DNA from: Archivesica marissinica | Lineage: Eukaryota > Mollusca > Bivalvia > Venerida > Vesicomyidae | Length of the DNA: 64,000 bases | Direction of reading: 5' to 3' | Assembly (NCBI GenBank): GCA_014843695.1 | Contig: CM026403.1 | Span: forward strand, 5,971,281-6,035,280 | Shown here: positions 12,373 to 22,055 of the stretch, piece after piece | Layout: each line of letters starts with the position of its first letter | Position numbering within the stretch: the first letter of the stretch is position 1 | Notes under the pieces: generated by a model | Databases searched by the model: none | The model's input: the letters and a program-made list of their open reading frames with translations, nothing else | Told to the model about the DNA's origin: nothing | Translations under genes and position numbers: made by a program

Positions 12373-12870
12373 TAGCTAGACTCCAAATTTTGGGAGAAGT
12401 CACTTCTCCCTCCAGATGATTTAGGGAGAAGTGAGAAAATTTAAGGAGAAGTGGGGAGACTTTTGAATGACTGCATCTGCGTTTTAGTCTGAGCCAATAA
12501 TTCATTCGGATTTCTTTTGTGAAGACTGTGCAGGAAAAATGGGAGAATTTCACCTGTCGGCTTCAAACAGCTAAATGATAAGCACAATGGTTAGACAAAA
12601 ATTGATATATTTTAAACGTTGTAAATATCTGTATTAATGATTATTCTTAACACCAATGCACACATTTATAACCGCTCATGTCCGGAAAGCTTCAAAATAT
12701 TAGTCAGAAATCTCGCCATCGAATCAGGGCGGAAAGTGCTCTGCGAAAATGAGCTTCAACGATAAGACATCAAAATAACAGAAAAAACTTTATGTAGAGG
12801 TTTTATTTATAGGACTATTATTGGTCTTAATCAGAAACGGTTATTTTTCGGGTTAGTGGTAGATTTTTTT
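12364..12870 (+). repeat. Dispersed repeat R1, copy b (longest)
   Basis: It runs from the GGGAGAAGTGGGGAGAC part shared with 2080-2165, through TTCATTCGGATTTCTTTTGT and TTCACCTGTCGGCTTCAAAC, to ATCAGGGCGGAAAGTGC and TATTTATAGGACTATTA. The later parts match 28655-29098, where another insertion splits the copy. It contains a local inverted repeat, GGGAGAAGTCACTTCTCCC. No coding region was found. Confidence 0.75.
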
Positions 12871-13265
12871 AATTAGGATGAAATATTCTCCCAATGATTT
12901 GTTTGTTTATATTCGTCTGCTGGACCAGTCACCTGACAGTTACATCAGGCTACCGATACACTCAACGGAATGCTATTGAACCATGCTTCAGCTCTGTCAG
13001 CGAAATTAGCATAGAACTATATATATCAATATTTTAAATACGGGTGTAAATGGACAAATGTGCCGAGCATAGGAATACGCCGAGCATAGGTTCCACCACT
13101 CTATTTGTTTAAAGATGACATAGCCCCTTAACTTGCTTAAGGCAAATAAGTGATTTAAACAGTGACAGTACAATCAGTTATAACATTATGAGTCTTATAC
13201 TGTATAAATACTATGATAAAATCTGTTCAAATTGGCAGGCTTGATTACAAATTGTCCCAGAATTA
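12871..13265. other. Intronic spacer, nothing recognised
   Basis: This lies between exons 1 and 2 of the minus-strand gene. I found no exon, RNA or shared repeat, apart from a short doublet of GCCGAGCATAGG near 13063-13092. Confidence 0.45.
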
Positions 13266-13266
13266 C

Positions 13267-13320
13267 ATGTCTACATCCCCGCGAGGGGTTCGACATTAGA
13301 GGAAAATAGATAGATAGATA
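13267..13320 (+). mobile_element. 3' tail of LINE B or SINE III
   Basis: ACATGTCTACATCCCCGCGA and GGGGTTCGACATTA are followed by four GATA units. This is the 3' signature shared by LINE B (ends at 14562 and 26188) and SINE family III. It carries the CCCC-GCGA-GGGG hairpin. Too little is left to say which element it came from. Confidence 0.7.
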
Positions 13321-14330
13321 GGATATATCGTCCGACTACTTATAACGACGCACACATGATACAACGCGAATTATGTTTTTACCTCATTTTCAATATTCAC
13401 AATATCCGGTGACGTTATTATCATCTGCAGTGTTTGTAAACATGATATGGGATTTCCTAGACTAAAATGTGAAAAGTGAGAGATTACAAGGTAATTTTTA
13501 TAGCAATGTTATTGTAAGCAGTCTGTTTTAACAACAAAATTCAAATGCAACTTTGTGCATTACATTGAATTGCCTATATTTTGCAATATGCTACTGCAAA
13601 CATAACAATTTGTGGTCCGTCTGCTCGGCTAAGCTCTGCGTATCGGTAGGTCATGTGACAATTGATTCACTGTTAGGAAAGGTGTATGCGTTATATACGT
13701 TATTGCTGTGACCCCTCTGCGATAGTAAAATAGAGAGCCCAACATATGCAGGCTTCCAAACGCAATCTTGAATAAACAGTATTCACAAAGTTCTATGACC
13801 ACTGCTTTTATGCATGTACAGGAGACTGGGAGTGCTATAAGGACAACAGCATGGCATAATTTCTAGTTAAATGTTAATATTTTCAAAATGTTCATAGTTA
13901 TAGTTTATATACAGCAAAACAGGTCAATTTTCCTGTTTATTAGCATAATTAATTACGGCATGTTGTATGTACACTCAGTTTTTATGTAATTTAGTGATGC
14001 AGAATTAATTTTCAGGCTATTTGGAGATGACGTAAAATACCTGTAATGCTCAGAGCAGATACAGGAGAGTGAATGAACTATATTTAGAACGTCATTAGTC
14101 AACCAATGAAATGCGTCGTTATAGACGTTTCTCGGCTCAGAGGAATTCCCAATAGCAGCATGAGTCGATGTGATTTGTTGACACTAAATAAATGTAATAA
14201 GCATAATTTTTGCTTTGAATATATAGAAAAGGATCTATTTATACAGATACTACACTATTTACATGAGTTCATTTGTTTTATGTTATGTCATTGTTGATTC
14301 TTCGTTCGGAACACGGTATTCAATCTACCA
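13321..14330. other. Intronic spacer, no gene seen
   Basis: AT-rich DNA within intron 1 of the minus-strand gene. A short open frame at 14106-14297 on the plus strand has no family signature and no splice context, and I do not call it. Confidence 0.45.
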
Positions 14331-14562
14331 TTGGAACCATCTCCATCCTGACATTGTCCATCTCCCTACCATAGAGCATGATCATGCCAGTACCTAGTTG
14401 TTCTGCGCAGCTGCTTGTAAACTTTTACCACAACTTATTTTCATTACTTTCTTAAATTATACTTTTAACTACTCATACTTTTAACTTCTTTGTGGTTTTT
14501 GACGCGCAACATGTCTACGTCCCCGCGAGGTGTTCGACATTAACGGAAGATAGATAGATTCA
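14331..14562 (+). mobile_element. LINE B, 5'-truncated 3' end
   Basis: CCTGACATTGTCCATCTCCC through CCTAGTTGTTCTGCGCAGCT to TTTGACGCGCAACATGTCTA, then CCCCGCGAGGTGTTCGACAT and GATAGATAG, parallels 25980-26188. One stem base of the 3' hairpin is changed (GAGGTG for GAGGGG). This is a dead fragment in the host intron. Confidence 0.8.
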
Positions 14563-14614
14563 AGGATAGTGTACGAATTAGTGCGGGACCGAAACGACGC
14601 CATTGTATACAAAC

Positions 14615-14785
14615 CTGTTCGCATACGAAAGTTGTTGAATATTCCAGCGAATTCAATTGATCAAGTAGCAGATTTAGATCAGTTTTTGTTGGTTCTTCCT
14701 CCTTAAATCGGAAATTTATCAGTTTAGAATAACAGTACTGGAATTTTTCTCGGTCTGGACATGCAAAATTTGCAGGCACTGCCAT
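14615..14785 (-). CDS. Exon 1 (start exon) of the unknown host gene, 57 codons
   Basis: On the minus strand an ATG at 14783-14785, in context AAAATGG, opens 57 codons starting MAVPANFACPDREKFQYC. It ends FVCEQ with CAG|GTTTGT (donor at 14613-14614), phase 0. This agrees with the phase of exon 2 at 12061-12168, giving a 140-residue N-terminal region over three exons. The leader has several cysteines and a charged helical stretch, and no signal peptide or named domain is seen. I chose this ATG because it is the first in frame and the exon ends on a good donor. Additional small exons within intron 1 cannot be excluded. Confidence 0.68.
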
Positions 14786-15075
14786 TTTGTTTTTGGACTC
14801 TTAGATAAGTTAATTAAATAAGTTTCTAGACCACTTAAAAGGAAATCTGAAACATAGCAAAGGGTACAAAAATAACTTATGTGATAAACACAGTTCTTTT
14901 ATAATAATGCACAATCTAAGAAATGGAAAAGAAGAAGAATGTATAAATTATTTCCCAAATAATAACTAGTCCTTAATTTGATATTTCCCGTATATTCTTC
15001 GTACCGTAAAGTACCCGCCGGTACACATAAAGGGCAATGTAGCAGAAAATGGCAATGTACATGAACTGAAGCCCC
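14786..15075. other. Upstream flank of the minus-strand gene
   Basis: This is AT-rich sequence where the promoter or a 5' UTR exon of the minus-strand gene would lie. An acceptor-like tract reading minus (TTTGCTATGTTTCAG, near 14850) could end a 5' UTR intron. No firm TATA or other element is identifiable. Confidence 0.35.
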
Positions 15076-15084
15076 CAGTGTTTT

Positions 15085-15475
15085 AGCCAAATCTACACTA
15101 CAGCGTCTGCTCTTGCAACTACAAAGTGGGCACTGTAATTTAAAAGAGCACCGGCATAAAGTGGGTCTGGAAGATGACCCATACTGCTCATGCGGCGAGC
15201 CGGAATCAATTGCTCATTATTTATTAGGCTGCCCAGAAACTGAAATGCTCCGAGAAATAATGCGTTCGAACACATTCCTGAGAACCAAGATCAGAGACAT
15301 TTCACTAAGCATACTGCTATCAGCAGGAGAAGATGGTCAACTGGCATAGTTTAGACAGGGGCGTGCAATAACGGAAGAACTAATTAAGTTCATAGACATG
15401 CAAAGACGATATAGTAGCCTCAATCCGGTCAATGATGGACACGAAATGCTCGTCATGTACAACCTACCTGTGTGA
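15085..15475 (+). pseudogene. C-terminal zinc-knuckle fragment of a retrotransposon
   Basis: An open stretch of about 80 codons contains CSCGEPESIAHYLLGCPE. This CxCG...H...C pattern is typical of the region after the reverse transcriptase in many non-LTR elements. It meets a stop near 15349 and continues recognisably (GRAITEELIKFIDMQRRY) to about 15475. There is no catalytic domain, so it is a dead 5'-truncated copy. Confidence 0.65.
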
Positions 15476-15514
15476 CAACTACAATATGACAATAATACGG
15501 TGAAATGACATTTC

Positions 15515-15840
15515 GTTCGAAGATGTGCTGTGGAATTCCCTATCTGATGACTTTAGGGTTACAACTAGCTTCAGTCATTTCAAGCGCTTGATTTCCTCTT
15601 GGAATGGAAATGACTGTACATGTGTAGTAGGCTATACCATGTAATGGGTCCCACAGTGAAGGATGAGCATGGAATTCATTTCAGCTATAGGTTAGATTGT
15701 ATATTTAGTTTTCTTTTATAAATCATCTTAGTTGCCTGCATGGCTGTAGTATTATTCTTTTATTATGTAGCTTCTTATGTTCATATTATGTCTAATTTTA
15801 CTATTCGACTAAATAAGCATGTTCTGTTACAGCATAGAGT
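15515..15840 (+). pseudogene. LINE C C-terminus and 3' UTR (interrupted copy)
   Basis: The translation includes LWNSLSDDFRVTTSFSHFKR followed by SWNGNDCTC, the usual C-terminal end of CR1/L2-type reverse transcriptases (LWNSLP...FK). A stop and an AT-rich 3' UTR follow. The UTR is interrupted at the 9-bp GTCTAATTT by the foldback element 15850-16930 and resumes at 16940, ending in TATCTTATCTTATCTTA at about 17092. Confidence 0.65.
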
Positions 15841-15849
15841 GTCTAATTT
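15841..15849. repeat. Left target-site duplication GTCTAATTT
   Basis: This 9-bp word is repeated exactly at 16931-16939, on the other side of the foldback element. Nine bases is the usual MULE/Phantom duplication length. Confidence 0.8.
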
Positions 15850-16930
15850 GGGGTACGGACATTTGCCCCGACTCCAAAAATGGCTAGGGAGGACATCTGC
15901 CCCAACTATGTTTTGCAAAGGCGGACATCTGCCCCGACTAAAGTGGACAACTGCCCCGACTCTGTTTTGCATGGGCGGACATCTGCCCCGATTCTGTTTT
16001 GCAAAGGCGGATATCTGCCCCGACTCTGTTATGTAGAGGCGGACATCTGCCCCGACTAGGGGCGGACATCTGCCCCAACTATGTTGCAAGAGCGGATATT
16101 TGCCCCTGGTAGGGAGGACACGCCCACCACCCGATGCGTACACGAAGACTGGTGGTACTGAGATCAGCGACTTCCTGATATACGACGAGTCCGCGACGTC
16201 CAGAATCCTGATTTTCAGCAGCACAACCGGTTTAGAACTACTTGGGGAAGCCGGCACATGGTTTATGGACGGAACCCACAGTACAGCACCGCCACAATTT
16301 GCGCAACTGATTGTCACCAGAGTACCACTTCGAGAATCTTCTGCATCAGTAGCATACGCCTTTCTGCCGTCGAAAGAACAGAAAGTGTATGAAGAATGCC
16401 GCTCTGCAATACTGGACGTCTGCCTCGTGATGATCGGTCCAATCAATCCGTTGTCTTCATGTTTTGTCGACTATTAGTTCTTTATATCTTTGTCTAGGGG
16501 ATTTCCGCAATTGTCATTGAAACTACTATATTGATAATTCGTCATATCAGATCAATTTTCCATTGCATTAATGTTTCCTTTACATGTTTGTGTTGCATAA
16601 ATAAAAAAATCTTATTTATTCGGTATTATACAGTACATATGCAATCTAGACTATTCGGGGCTATTGTCCTCCCTACCCGGGGCAAATGTTCGCCCTTGCA
16701 AAACAGAGTCGGGGCAGTTGTCCTCCCTAGTCAGGGCAGATGTCCGCACCTACATAACAGAGTCGGGGCTGATGTCCGCCCATGAAAAACATAGTCGGGG
16801 CAGATGTCCGCCTTTGCAAAACAGAGTCGGGGCAGATGTCCGCCTTTGCAAAACAGAGTCGGGGCAGACGTCCTCCCTAACCATTTTTGGAGTCGGGACA
16901 GATGTCCTTCGGGGCAAATGTCCTACAATC
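15850..16930 (+). mobile_element. Foldback/Phantom-like MULE element with minisatellite termini
   Basis: This 1081-bp unit is flanked by exact 9-bp duplications. Both ends consist of tandem about 31-bp modules (GGACATCTGCCCCGAC, TGTTTTGCAAAGGC) arranged as inverted repeats of each other: left 15850-16120, right 16655-16930. Between them lies a transposase fragment (about 16103-16476). Long inverted termini built of short tandem repeats are known from Drosophila Foldback elements, and the Phantom subclass of MULEs links such ends to a Mutator-type transposase. The copy is non-autonomous. It sits inside a LINE 3' UTR. Confidence 0.8.
16103..16476 (+). pseudogene. MULE-type transposase fragment
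   Basis: About 110 codons show a MULE transposase N-part. There is a LIYDESATSRILIF region, then WFMDGTHSTAPPQFAQL, where DGT carries the first catalytic aspartate, then YAFLPSKEQKVYEECRSAI. The frame ends shortly after ILDVCLVMIGPI. The second aspartate, the glutamate and any zinc or SWIM parts are missing. I infer that it cannot act alone and could at most be mobilised in trans. The start of the frame lies in the left repeat array, so the exact N-terminus is uncertain. Confidence 0.72.
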
Positions 16931-16939
16931 GTCTAATTT
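16931..16939. repeat. Right target-site duplication GTCTAATTT
   Basis: Exact partner of 15841-15849. Host LINE C 3' UTR sequence resumes after it. Confidence 0.8.
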
Positions 16940-17092
16940 AATTCAAATTATTATTTCCCATAGCTGTATTACTCTTGTTATTCATATGCACATGTTGTTA
17001 TATAGTCGGTTATATAATGTCATTAGAGCTTATGTTATTTGTGATATGTCTTGCCGACTCAAAAACTAAAATTTATCTTATCTTATCTTAGA
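16940..17092 (+). mobile_element. LINE C 3' UTR end, resumed after insertion
   Basis: AT-rich sequence runs to ATGTCTTGCCGACTC and a TATCTTATCTTATCTTA tail. It is read as the second half of the 3' UTR begun before 15840. A similar TTTATCTTATCTTA end near 17190-17206 may be another tail. Confidence 0.55.
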
Positions 17093-17317
17093 ACTCGCCT
17101 TTCATCACTATAATCAGGATTTTCGATAGCATCATTTGCAAAGAGCATTTATGTCTGAAAATGGTGATAAGTGTCTGACTGACTAATAAGTTTATCTTAT
17201 CTTATTTATAAAACAAAGTATATGACTGATTACTTAATTTCCTATGTTTGTACAATTAGCCACTTAGGCTATGTTTGAAGAGTATAAAGGCTTTTTGTAC
17301 TTGTATATAAAGAAGCA

Positions 17318-17606
17318 CAGACGGATATGTAGTCCAGTGGTAACACGCTGGACTGTTAATCCAGGGATCGCAGGTTCGATCCCCTGTCTGACCCTAATAC
17401 AATTAACAGTCTTTCAGATGTGACGTTAAACCGAGGTCTCGTGTCGGTGCTTTACACCATGCACCTAAAAGAACCAGAGGAGACTCTGGAATGGGTCTCT
17501 CTCTGTATCATTGCACTATCCTCCAAAAATCTAAAATTACTAATCTCTTCAGGAGGCGTCGCTCATATGGGCAACCGGTAGCGACGATAAATAAACGTAA
17601 AAACAC
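17318..17606 (+). repeat. tRNA-derived SINE, family II, full-length reference copy
   Basis: The head GGATATGTAGTCCAGTGG gives an A-box-like region. The arm CTGGACTGTTAATCCAG would show anticodon GTT, and the B box is GGTTCGATCCCC. The body has CAGTCTTTCAGATGTG, ACCGAGGTCTCGTGTCGG and GAGGAGACTCTGGAATGG. The 3' part is CTCTTCAGGAGGCGTCGCTC, ending in GATAAATAAACGTAAAAAC. The acceptor and T stems are imperfect and the unit is repeated elsewhere, so this is a SINE and not a tRNA gene. Confidence 0.88.
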
Positions 17607-18640
17607 ATATAAAGAAGGTGCTCACTATTTGAAAGAGCAGGATAGATAAATTTGTATCTGGAATTCCAGTGAGAAAGGATATCCGAAATATTTGGTACTG
17701 TTATAAAAAGTTATATGGATCTCCATAGTGGATGTTGACATTGTTATTTATTTGAAACATTGGATAAGAACCTGTACAAAATCATACCGTAAATAAAATG
17801 TATAAACACCAACGGAACTTGTTTATTAAGCTTCACAGTTTCCACTTTATACGACTTTAAACACCGAACCATTTCCCCGGTATAATAATTATACTGTTTA
17901 AACGTAAACATTAGAGTGCATTTCTGATGTAATAGCACACATGTGTGGGAAAACCTTTAATATGCTGATCAGGCATACATGTAAGGAATGTCCACGCCAC
18001 GTATACTTATTTCTCTGCCAACTGTACTTGCTTTTCTGCCAACATAAACGGTTAGTACAGTTCCATGTATAATTTCTTTGTATAACGACCGTATACAGCA
18101 ATATTAGAAATGAACCAATACTCATGAATATGTATCATGCTATACAACTAATTATGGAGGTAATTAATTAACATAATCAACATATAACCCCATTATGTTA
18201 CACAATGGTAATACCATGAGGGTTAAGAACAAGTGTACTGTCTTAATGTGTATCTGTACTAAGATAGTTCATAACTGATCCCCGAGTACATATAATTATA
18301 ACCAGTCATACAGATATATAGCCGGTAATAACAGATCTCCCATATATACATGGGAAATTATAATTGTGGTTATATATCACATTTATGTCGTTTGGACATA
18401 TTTTTTAACATATTTAAGAAAGATCAAACTAATATGGGTTACCCGTAAGCACATAAATATACAACTAAGCCCATATTTCGTTGCAGTAAGCTGCAATAAG
18501 TGAAAGTTCATTTTCACTTGAAACATAGTAGGTTACTGGTGATAAGTTTAGACAAGTATTAGTACACAAACGTTTTCATAGCTTTACTTAGAGAACCTGT
18601 TCTAAAGGATTAATGTCATGTCATTTAGCTGTTAGGAAGT
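17607..18640. other. AT-rich spacer, nothing recognised
   Basis: No exon, RNA gene or repeat family shared with the window was found. Minus-strand open frames near 17744-18125 lack family features. Confidence 0.45.
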
Positions 18641-18644
18641 CGGG

Positions 18645-18960
18645 TGGTAGAGTATAAGAGAAATGTATAGGCAATGTGTAATGTTAGAAGTGAGGAGATA
18701 CATGTACTGTCAATCATGTGATATATGTCAGCGTACTATAGCTAAATGTAGAGTATGTATATTTCCGTTAGGAATATGCCTTTGATATTCGGAAGCTATA
18801 GCATTGCCTCGTATTGAAACTGAACGAGTAGCAGAAACACTAGTATATATGCATAGTGTGTTAGGAGTTCCAGAGGAATTTTATACAGATCATGGATCAC
18901 TGTTTACGTCACAGCTTACGACAGAAGCAAGCAGATTTGTGTCGCTTTTTAAAAGACACT
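18645..18960 (+). pseudogene. Degenerate Gypsy-type integrase fragment
   Basis: A zinc-binding tail YCQSCDICQRTIAK is followed, after a stop or shift, by PRIETERVAETLVYMHSVLG and PEEFYTDHGSLFTSQL. The second carries the DxG...F integrase signature with its second catalytic aspartate. The order and motifs fit Ty3/Gypsy LTR retroelements. No LTRs, protease or reverse transcriptase are nearby, and the frame is broken, so this is a relic. Confidence 0.6.
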
Positions 18961-18974
18961 TGACCATTGAACCA

Positions 18975-19072
18975 TAATATACATTATTAGAAAATTATAA
19001 AGTAGTCATAAACATTTAATGTGGTACATTATTAGAAAATCATGAAGCATTCATAAATATTTAATGTGACCC
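18975..19072. repeat. Two-copy direct repeat of about 45 bp
   Basis: TACATTATTAGAAAATTATAA...TAAACATTTAATGTG is repeated once as TACATTATTAGAAAATCATGA...TAAATATTTAATGTG. It is a simple local duplication. Confidence 0.75.
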
Positions 19073-19261
19073 CTTTATATTATACCCTGCACTGCATACA
19101 GTTTGGTATGGGTTCATAAAAACATGGTCATTAATATTTCATTTAACAAATTTCGCTGAAAAATGGCAATATAATGTATTTTAACATACCTTTTAATAAT
19201 AAATAGTGAAATTGATATATTGATATAGCTTTTTAGGCTATCTGTGTCGTCTAAAATCGTC

Positions 19262-20290
19262 AGACATTGCACTGCAGTTGTTCATTTACAGATTGTATCA
19301 ATACAATAACAAAAGTACAGCGCGCAATCGAGGTTTTGTGTCTGATATCGCCTGTGTTCTTGAGAAATACGGCTTAGTACGTTTTCTGACTGAATTTGTG
19401 TTGAATAATATGTTTCCTGGGAAACAACGGTGGAAGATAATATGTAAACAATCCGTCTTAAACTACGAACAGACAAACTGGTCACTGAGAATGGCTTCCC
19501 GTGTTGAATTTACAAGATTCAGAGACGTCCACGATGAACTTATCCCCGCCAGCATGTGGCGTGTAGCACTTGAAAAACCAAATACCATCGAACTTATGTC
19601 TTTTACAGCAAAACAAATCTGCAAACCTGTGTGTAGGCCTATCACATGCTTAAACTGTAACACCATTACATATGATGAACTGTTCCACATTGTTTATGAA
19701 TGCGATACTGTTAAATCAGATAACCTCAGAAACATTTACCTGAACCATGTACATGACTATTTCTCTAATAACTTATATATGTTAATGAAAAATATATCAC
19801 GACCTGCGTTCTTGAAATATCTACTAGGACATATAGACAAAGACATTGCCAGATTAATACATCCGGAACAGTATTCAGACTTTCTGTGCACCAGTGCTTC
19901 ATTTCTTAAGCAAGTTTATGCGATAGCATTATAAAATAAACGAAAATAATGTGTTCATATATGTGATACAAAACGATAATATTTATATCACCATGTACTT
20001 CATAATGTACCATTTTCGCTTTCGTGAATCCTTATGTTGTTTTAGATGGTTGTATATTTATTATTAAGCCCGAGAATAACTATTGACACTTTCCTTGATC
20101 TTAGGCCAAGGTTATGATATTGTATTGTTTTTTTCATTCTTAATTATCTGTACGTATGTATGTTATGTTATTTGTATATTCTAATTCGTACCTGATCTAT
20201 AGTTGTGTTTATAATTATGTTCTGTACTTTTGTATCTTTCTTGATGATTGTATGTAACTCTTCAGAAATGGAGGAATAAAAGATAATATA
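19262..20290 (+). pseudogene. LINE D C-terminal region and 3' UTR
   Basis: An uninterrupted stretch of about 218 codons (19278-19934) begins FIYRLYQYNNKSTARNRGF. It contains RFRDVHDELIPASMW and then a CLNCNTI...HIVYEC motif (CxxC...H...C). This layout, helices followed by a zinc-knuckle-like end, occurs after the reverse transcriptase of many molluscan non-LTR elements. The first position is not a confident start codon, so I read it as a 5'-truncated element. An AT-rich 3' UTR follows, ending GGAGGAATAAAAGATAATAT. Confidence 0.6.
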
Positions 20291-20299
20291 TATTAAGAA

Positions 20300-20790
20300 G
20301 TGATCATAAATATTTCAATGTTTTCATACAAATTACTTATTTTACATCTACAATTATCTACATTGCACATTTTCTGCTATATTGCCCCCATTTAGGCATA
20401 CCCCGGAATAGACGGGAATAGTTGGAACATTTACCATCCATTACGGTCAGTTCGTGTGGATTTTTAGATACGAACTTTTAAAAGTATAAAGGTAAACTTT
20501 TTGGTATTTTCTTTAAGTTCATTAACATGTGGATAGATGTGGATAGATGTATGAGTGCATTATTAAAGCCTAATAATAAAATAAACAGATGAAATTTACA
20601 GAATTATGTCATTATGATTAGCTGATTAGGGGGACGACAATCACTGGGCAAATTGGGGGACATCCCTTTGGGGGCCCCAACAGTGTTCAATCCGGAAATA
20701 CTTAGCTTAATTAAAAGTAGTTGGCATAGCTTAATTAAAAGTAGTCTGCAATATGAAAAAAATGTCTTATAACAGACTGTATGTATGTAT
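20300..20790. other. Spacer, no gene seen
   Basis: AT-rich DNA with a small direct doublet (TTAATTAAAAGTAGT, about 20707-20745). Nothing was recognised. Confidence 0.45.
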
Positions 20791-20796
20791 GTTCCT

Positions 20797-20998
20797 TTAA
20801 TGTCGAACCCCTCGCGGGGACTTAGATATGTTTTCCTGGGCAGGCTCAGCCGACCTAAGCGATTAACCAGTACTAAGCAATGTGTGTGAGGTGACTTGCT
20901 CAATGACACTACATACGTGGCCTGACCGAGTATCGAACCTGGGACCGTTCGATTCCAAATCCGACGCTCTACCACTGGACCACCAGACTAACCATTCT
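20797..20998 (-). repeat. tRNA-derived SINE, family III, with LINE B tail
   Basis: Read on the minus strand, the head TGGTCCAGTGGTAGAGCGTC is an A box and GGTTCGATACTCGG a B box. The body CACACACATTGCTTAGTACT follows, then a 3' tail ACATATCTAAGTCCCCGCGA and GGGGTTCGACATTAAAGGAA, ending in ATACATACATAC. About 41 nt of this tail match the 3' end of LINE B at 26147-26188, so LINE B is its likely source of reverse transcriptase. A second copy is at 29100-29275. Confidence 0.85.
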
Positions 20999-21034
20999 AC
21001 CGGATATATCAGGCGAAAACAGAAAGTGAAAGTT

Positions 21035-21088
21035 GGTGCTGAGATAGTCCAAATAGGCCTACTTGAAAAATATGACATTTTATAGTTG
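21035..21088 (+). repeat. Dispersed repeat R4, copy 1
   Basis: GCTGAGATAGTCCAAATA...ACTTGAAAAATATGACATTTTA is matched in the same orientation at 28405-28462, on the far side of the 7.1-kb inverted-repeat element. The class is unknown. Confidence 0.65.
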
Positions 21089-21243
21089 TATCTGGTTGTA
21101 TAGCGGGATAGCTTGTATCGTGGTATTTCACATTTCGACAACCAGTCTGAAAAAACCGCCACCTATCGTTAGTTCCCACGGTCCAGTGTTACGACAGAAG
21201 TCAGCTTTTTTGTTTGTAAACAAAATGGACTAAATATCAGGAA

Positions 21244-21251
21244 ATTATGAT
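21244..21251. repeat. Left 8-bp target duplication ATTATGAT
   Basis: This word recurs at 28383-28390, directly outside the right inverted repeat. Eight bases fits MULE-like transposition. Confidence 0.6.
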
Positions 21252-21476
21252 GCTCCAGTGACGTCTCGGCCCCACGACAACTTGACACCACAACACCTCG
21301 GCCCAACGACACATCGGCCCCAGACACCTCGGCCCCATATATATTTCTAAATTCTATAGGGTATTTTTTAAATTTTTTATAAAACATATCTATTTAATGG
21401 GCAGATCTAAGGGTATGAAATTGTATTTTTTATGAATAATTACACCAAATTCGATATCCACGCCAAAATGATCTTA

Positions 21477-21788
21477 TGAGATTAGAAGAGTGGGAGTTGG
21501 AGTGGGACATGGAATTTAACCCCTCCAAAGTCCAAATGTCAAGTTATCCACGTCACCAGAAGGAAACATCCTATTCCCAGCAAATATAAACTCCATGGAG
21601 TCCTACTTGAGTCGGTCACCTCAGCCAAATACCTTGGCGTGGATATCTCAAATAACCTGTCGTGGGACACCCACATAAAAAGGTCAACAAAGAAAGCAAA
21701 CCAAACATTAGGATTTCTACGTAGAAACCTCCAGGTCAAATCTGAACCCCTTAAGACCATGGCTTACCAGACATTAGTGAGACCCCAG
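21477..21788 (+). pseudogene. LINE B reverse transcriptase fragment, left half
   Basis: The translation shows LEEWELEWDMEFNPSK early on and, after frameshifts, SAKYLGVDISNNLSWD and MAYQTLVRPQ: the end of the palm and the thumb of a non-LTR reverse transcriptase. It stops in mid-domain at RPQ, where LINE A begins. The continuing part (EEYGSEIWSPHTQTL) is at 25617 onward. The nucleotide sequence is very close to the minus-strand copy at 26189-26893 in their overlap. Confidence 0.78.
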
Positions 21789-22055
21789 ATGGGTGCGCAT
21801 GCGCTAAAGTTTGCATGTATTTCTTCTTCCGAGTCCGAAATATTTCATTACTATACCTTTAAATCTTCTTTACTGATATTGGAAGCTAGCAGAGACATCC
21901 ATGAAGGTTTAATCTGCAACCTGAGGGTAGAAATCTGTGGTAAATCTTCGTCCTGGTGATCTCCATTGTACTTTTCCAGTTCTTGATCCCACTTCCGGTT
22001 TGACACAGCAACCACCGGCCATGATGTAAACAAAGAATATTTTTACAGAAGGAAA

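Noticed and set aside
15781..16446. 221-codon minus-strand frame over the foldback element
   Set aside because: It is the shadow of the repeat modules and the plus-strand transposase fragment, with no family match on this strand.
17318..17400. tRNA gene (anticodon GTT)
   Set aside because: The stems pair poorly and the same head occurs with SINE bodies at 1893 and 3815, so it is a tRNA-derived SINE.
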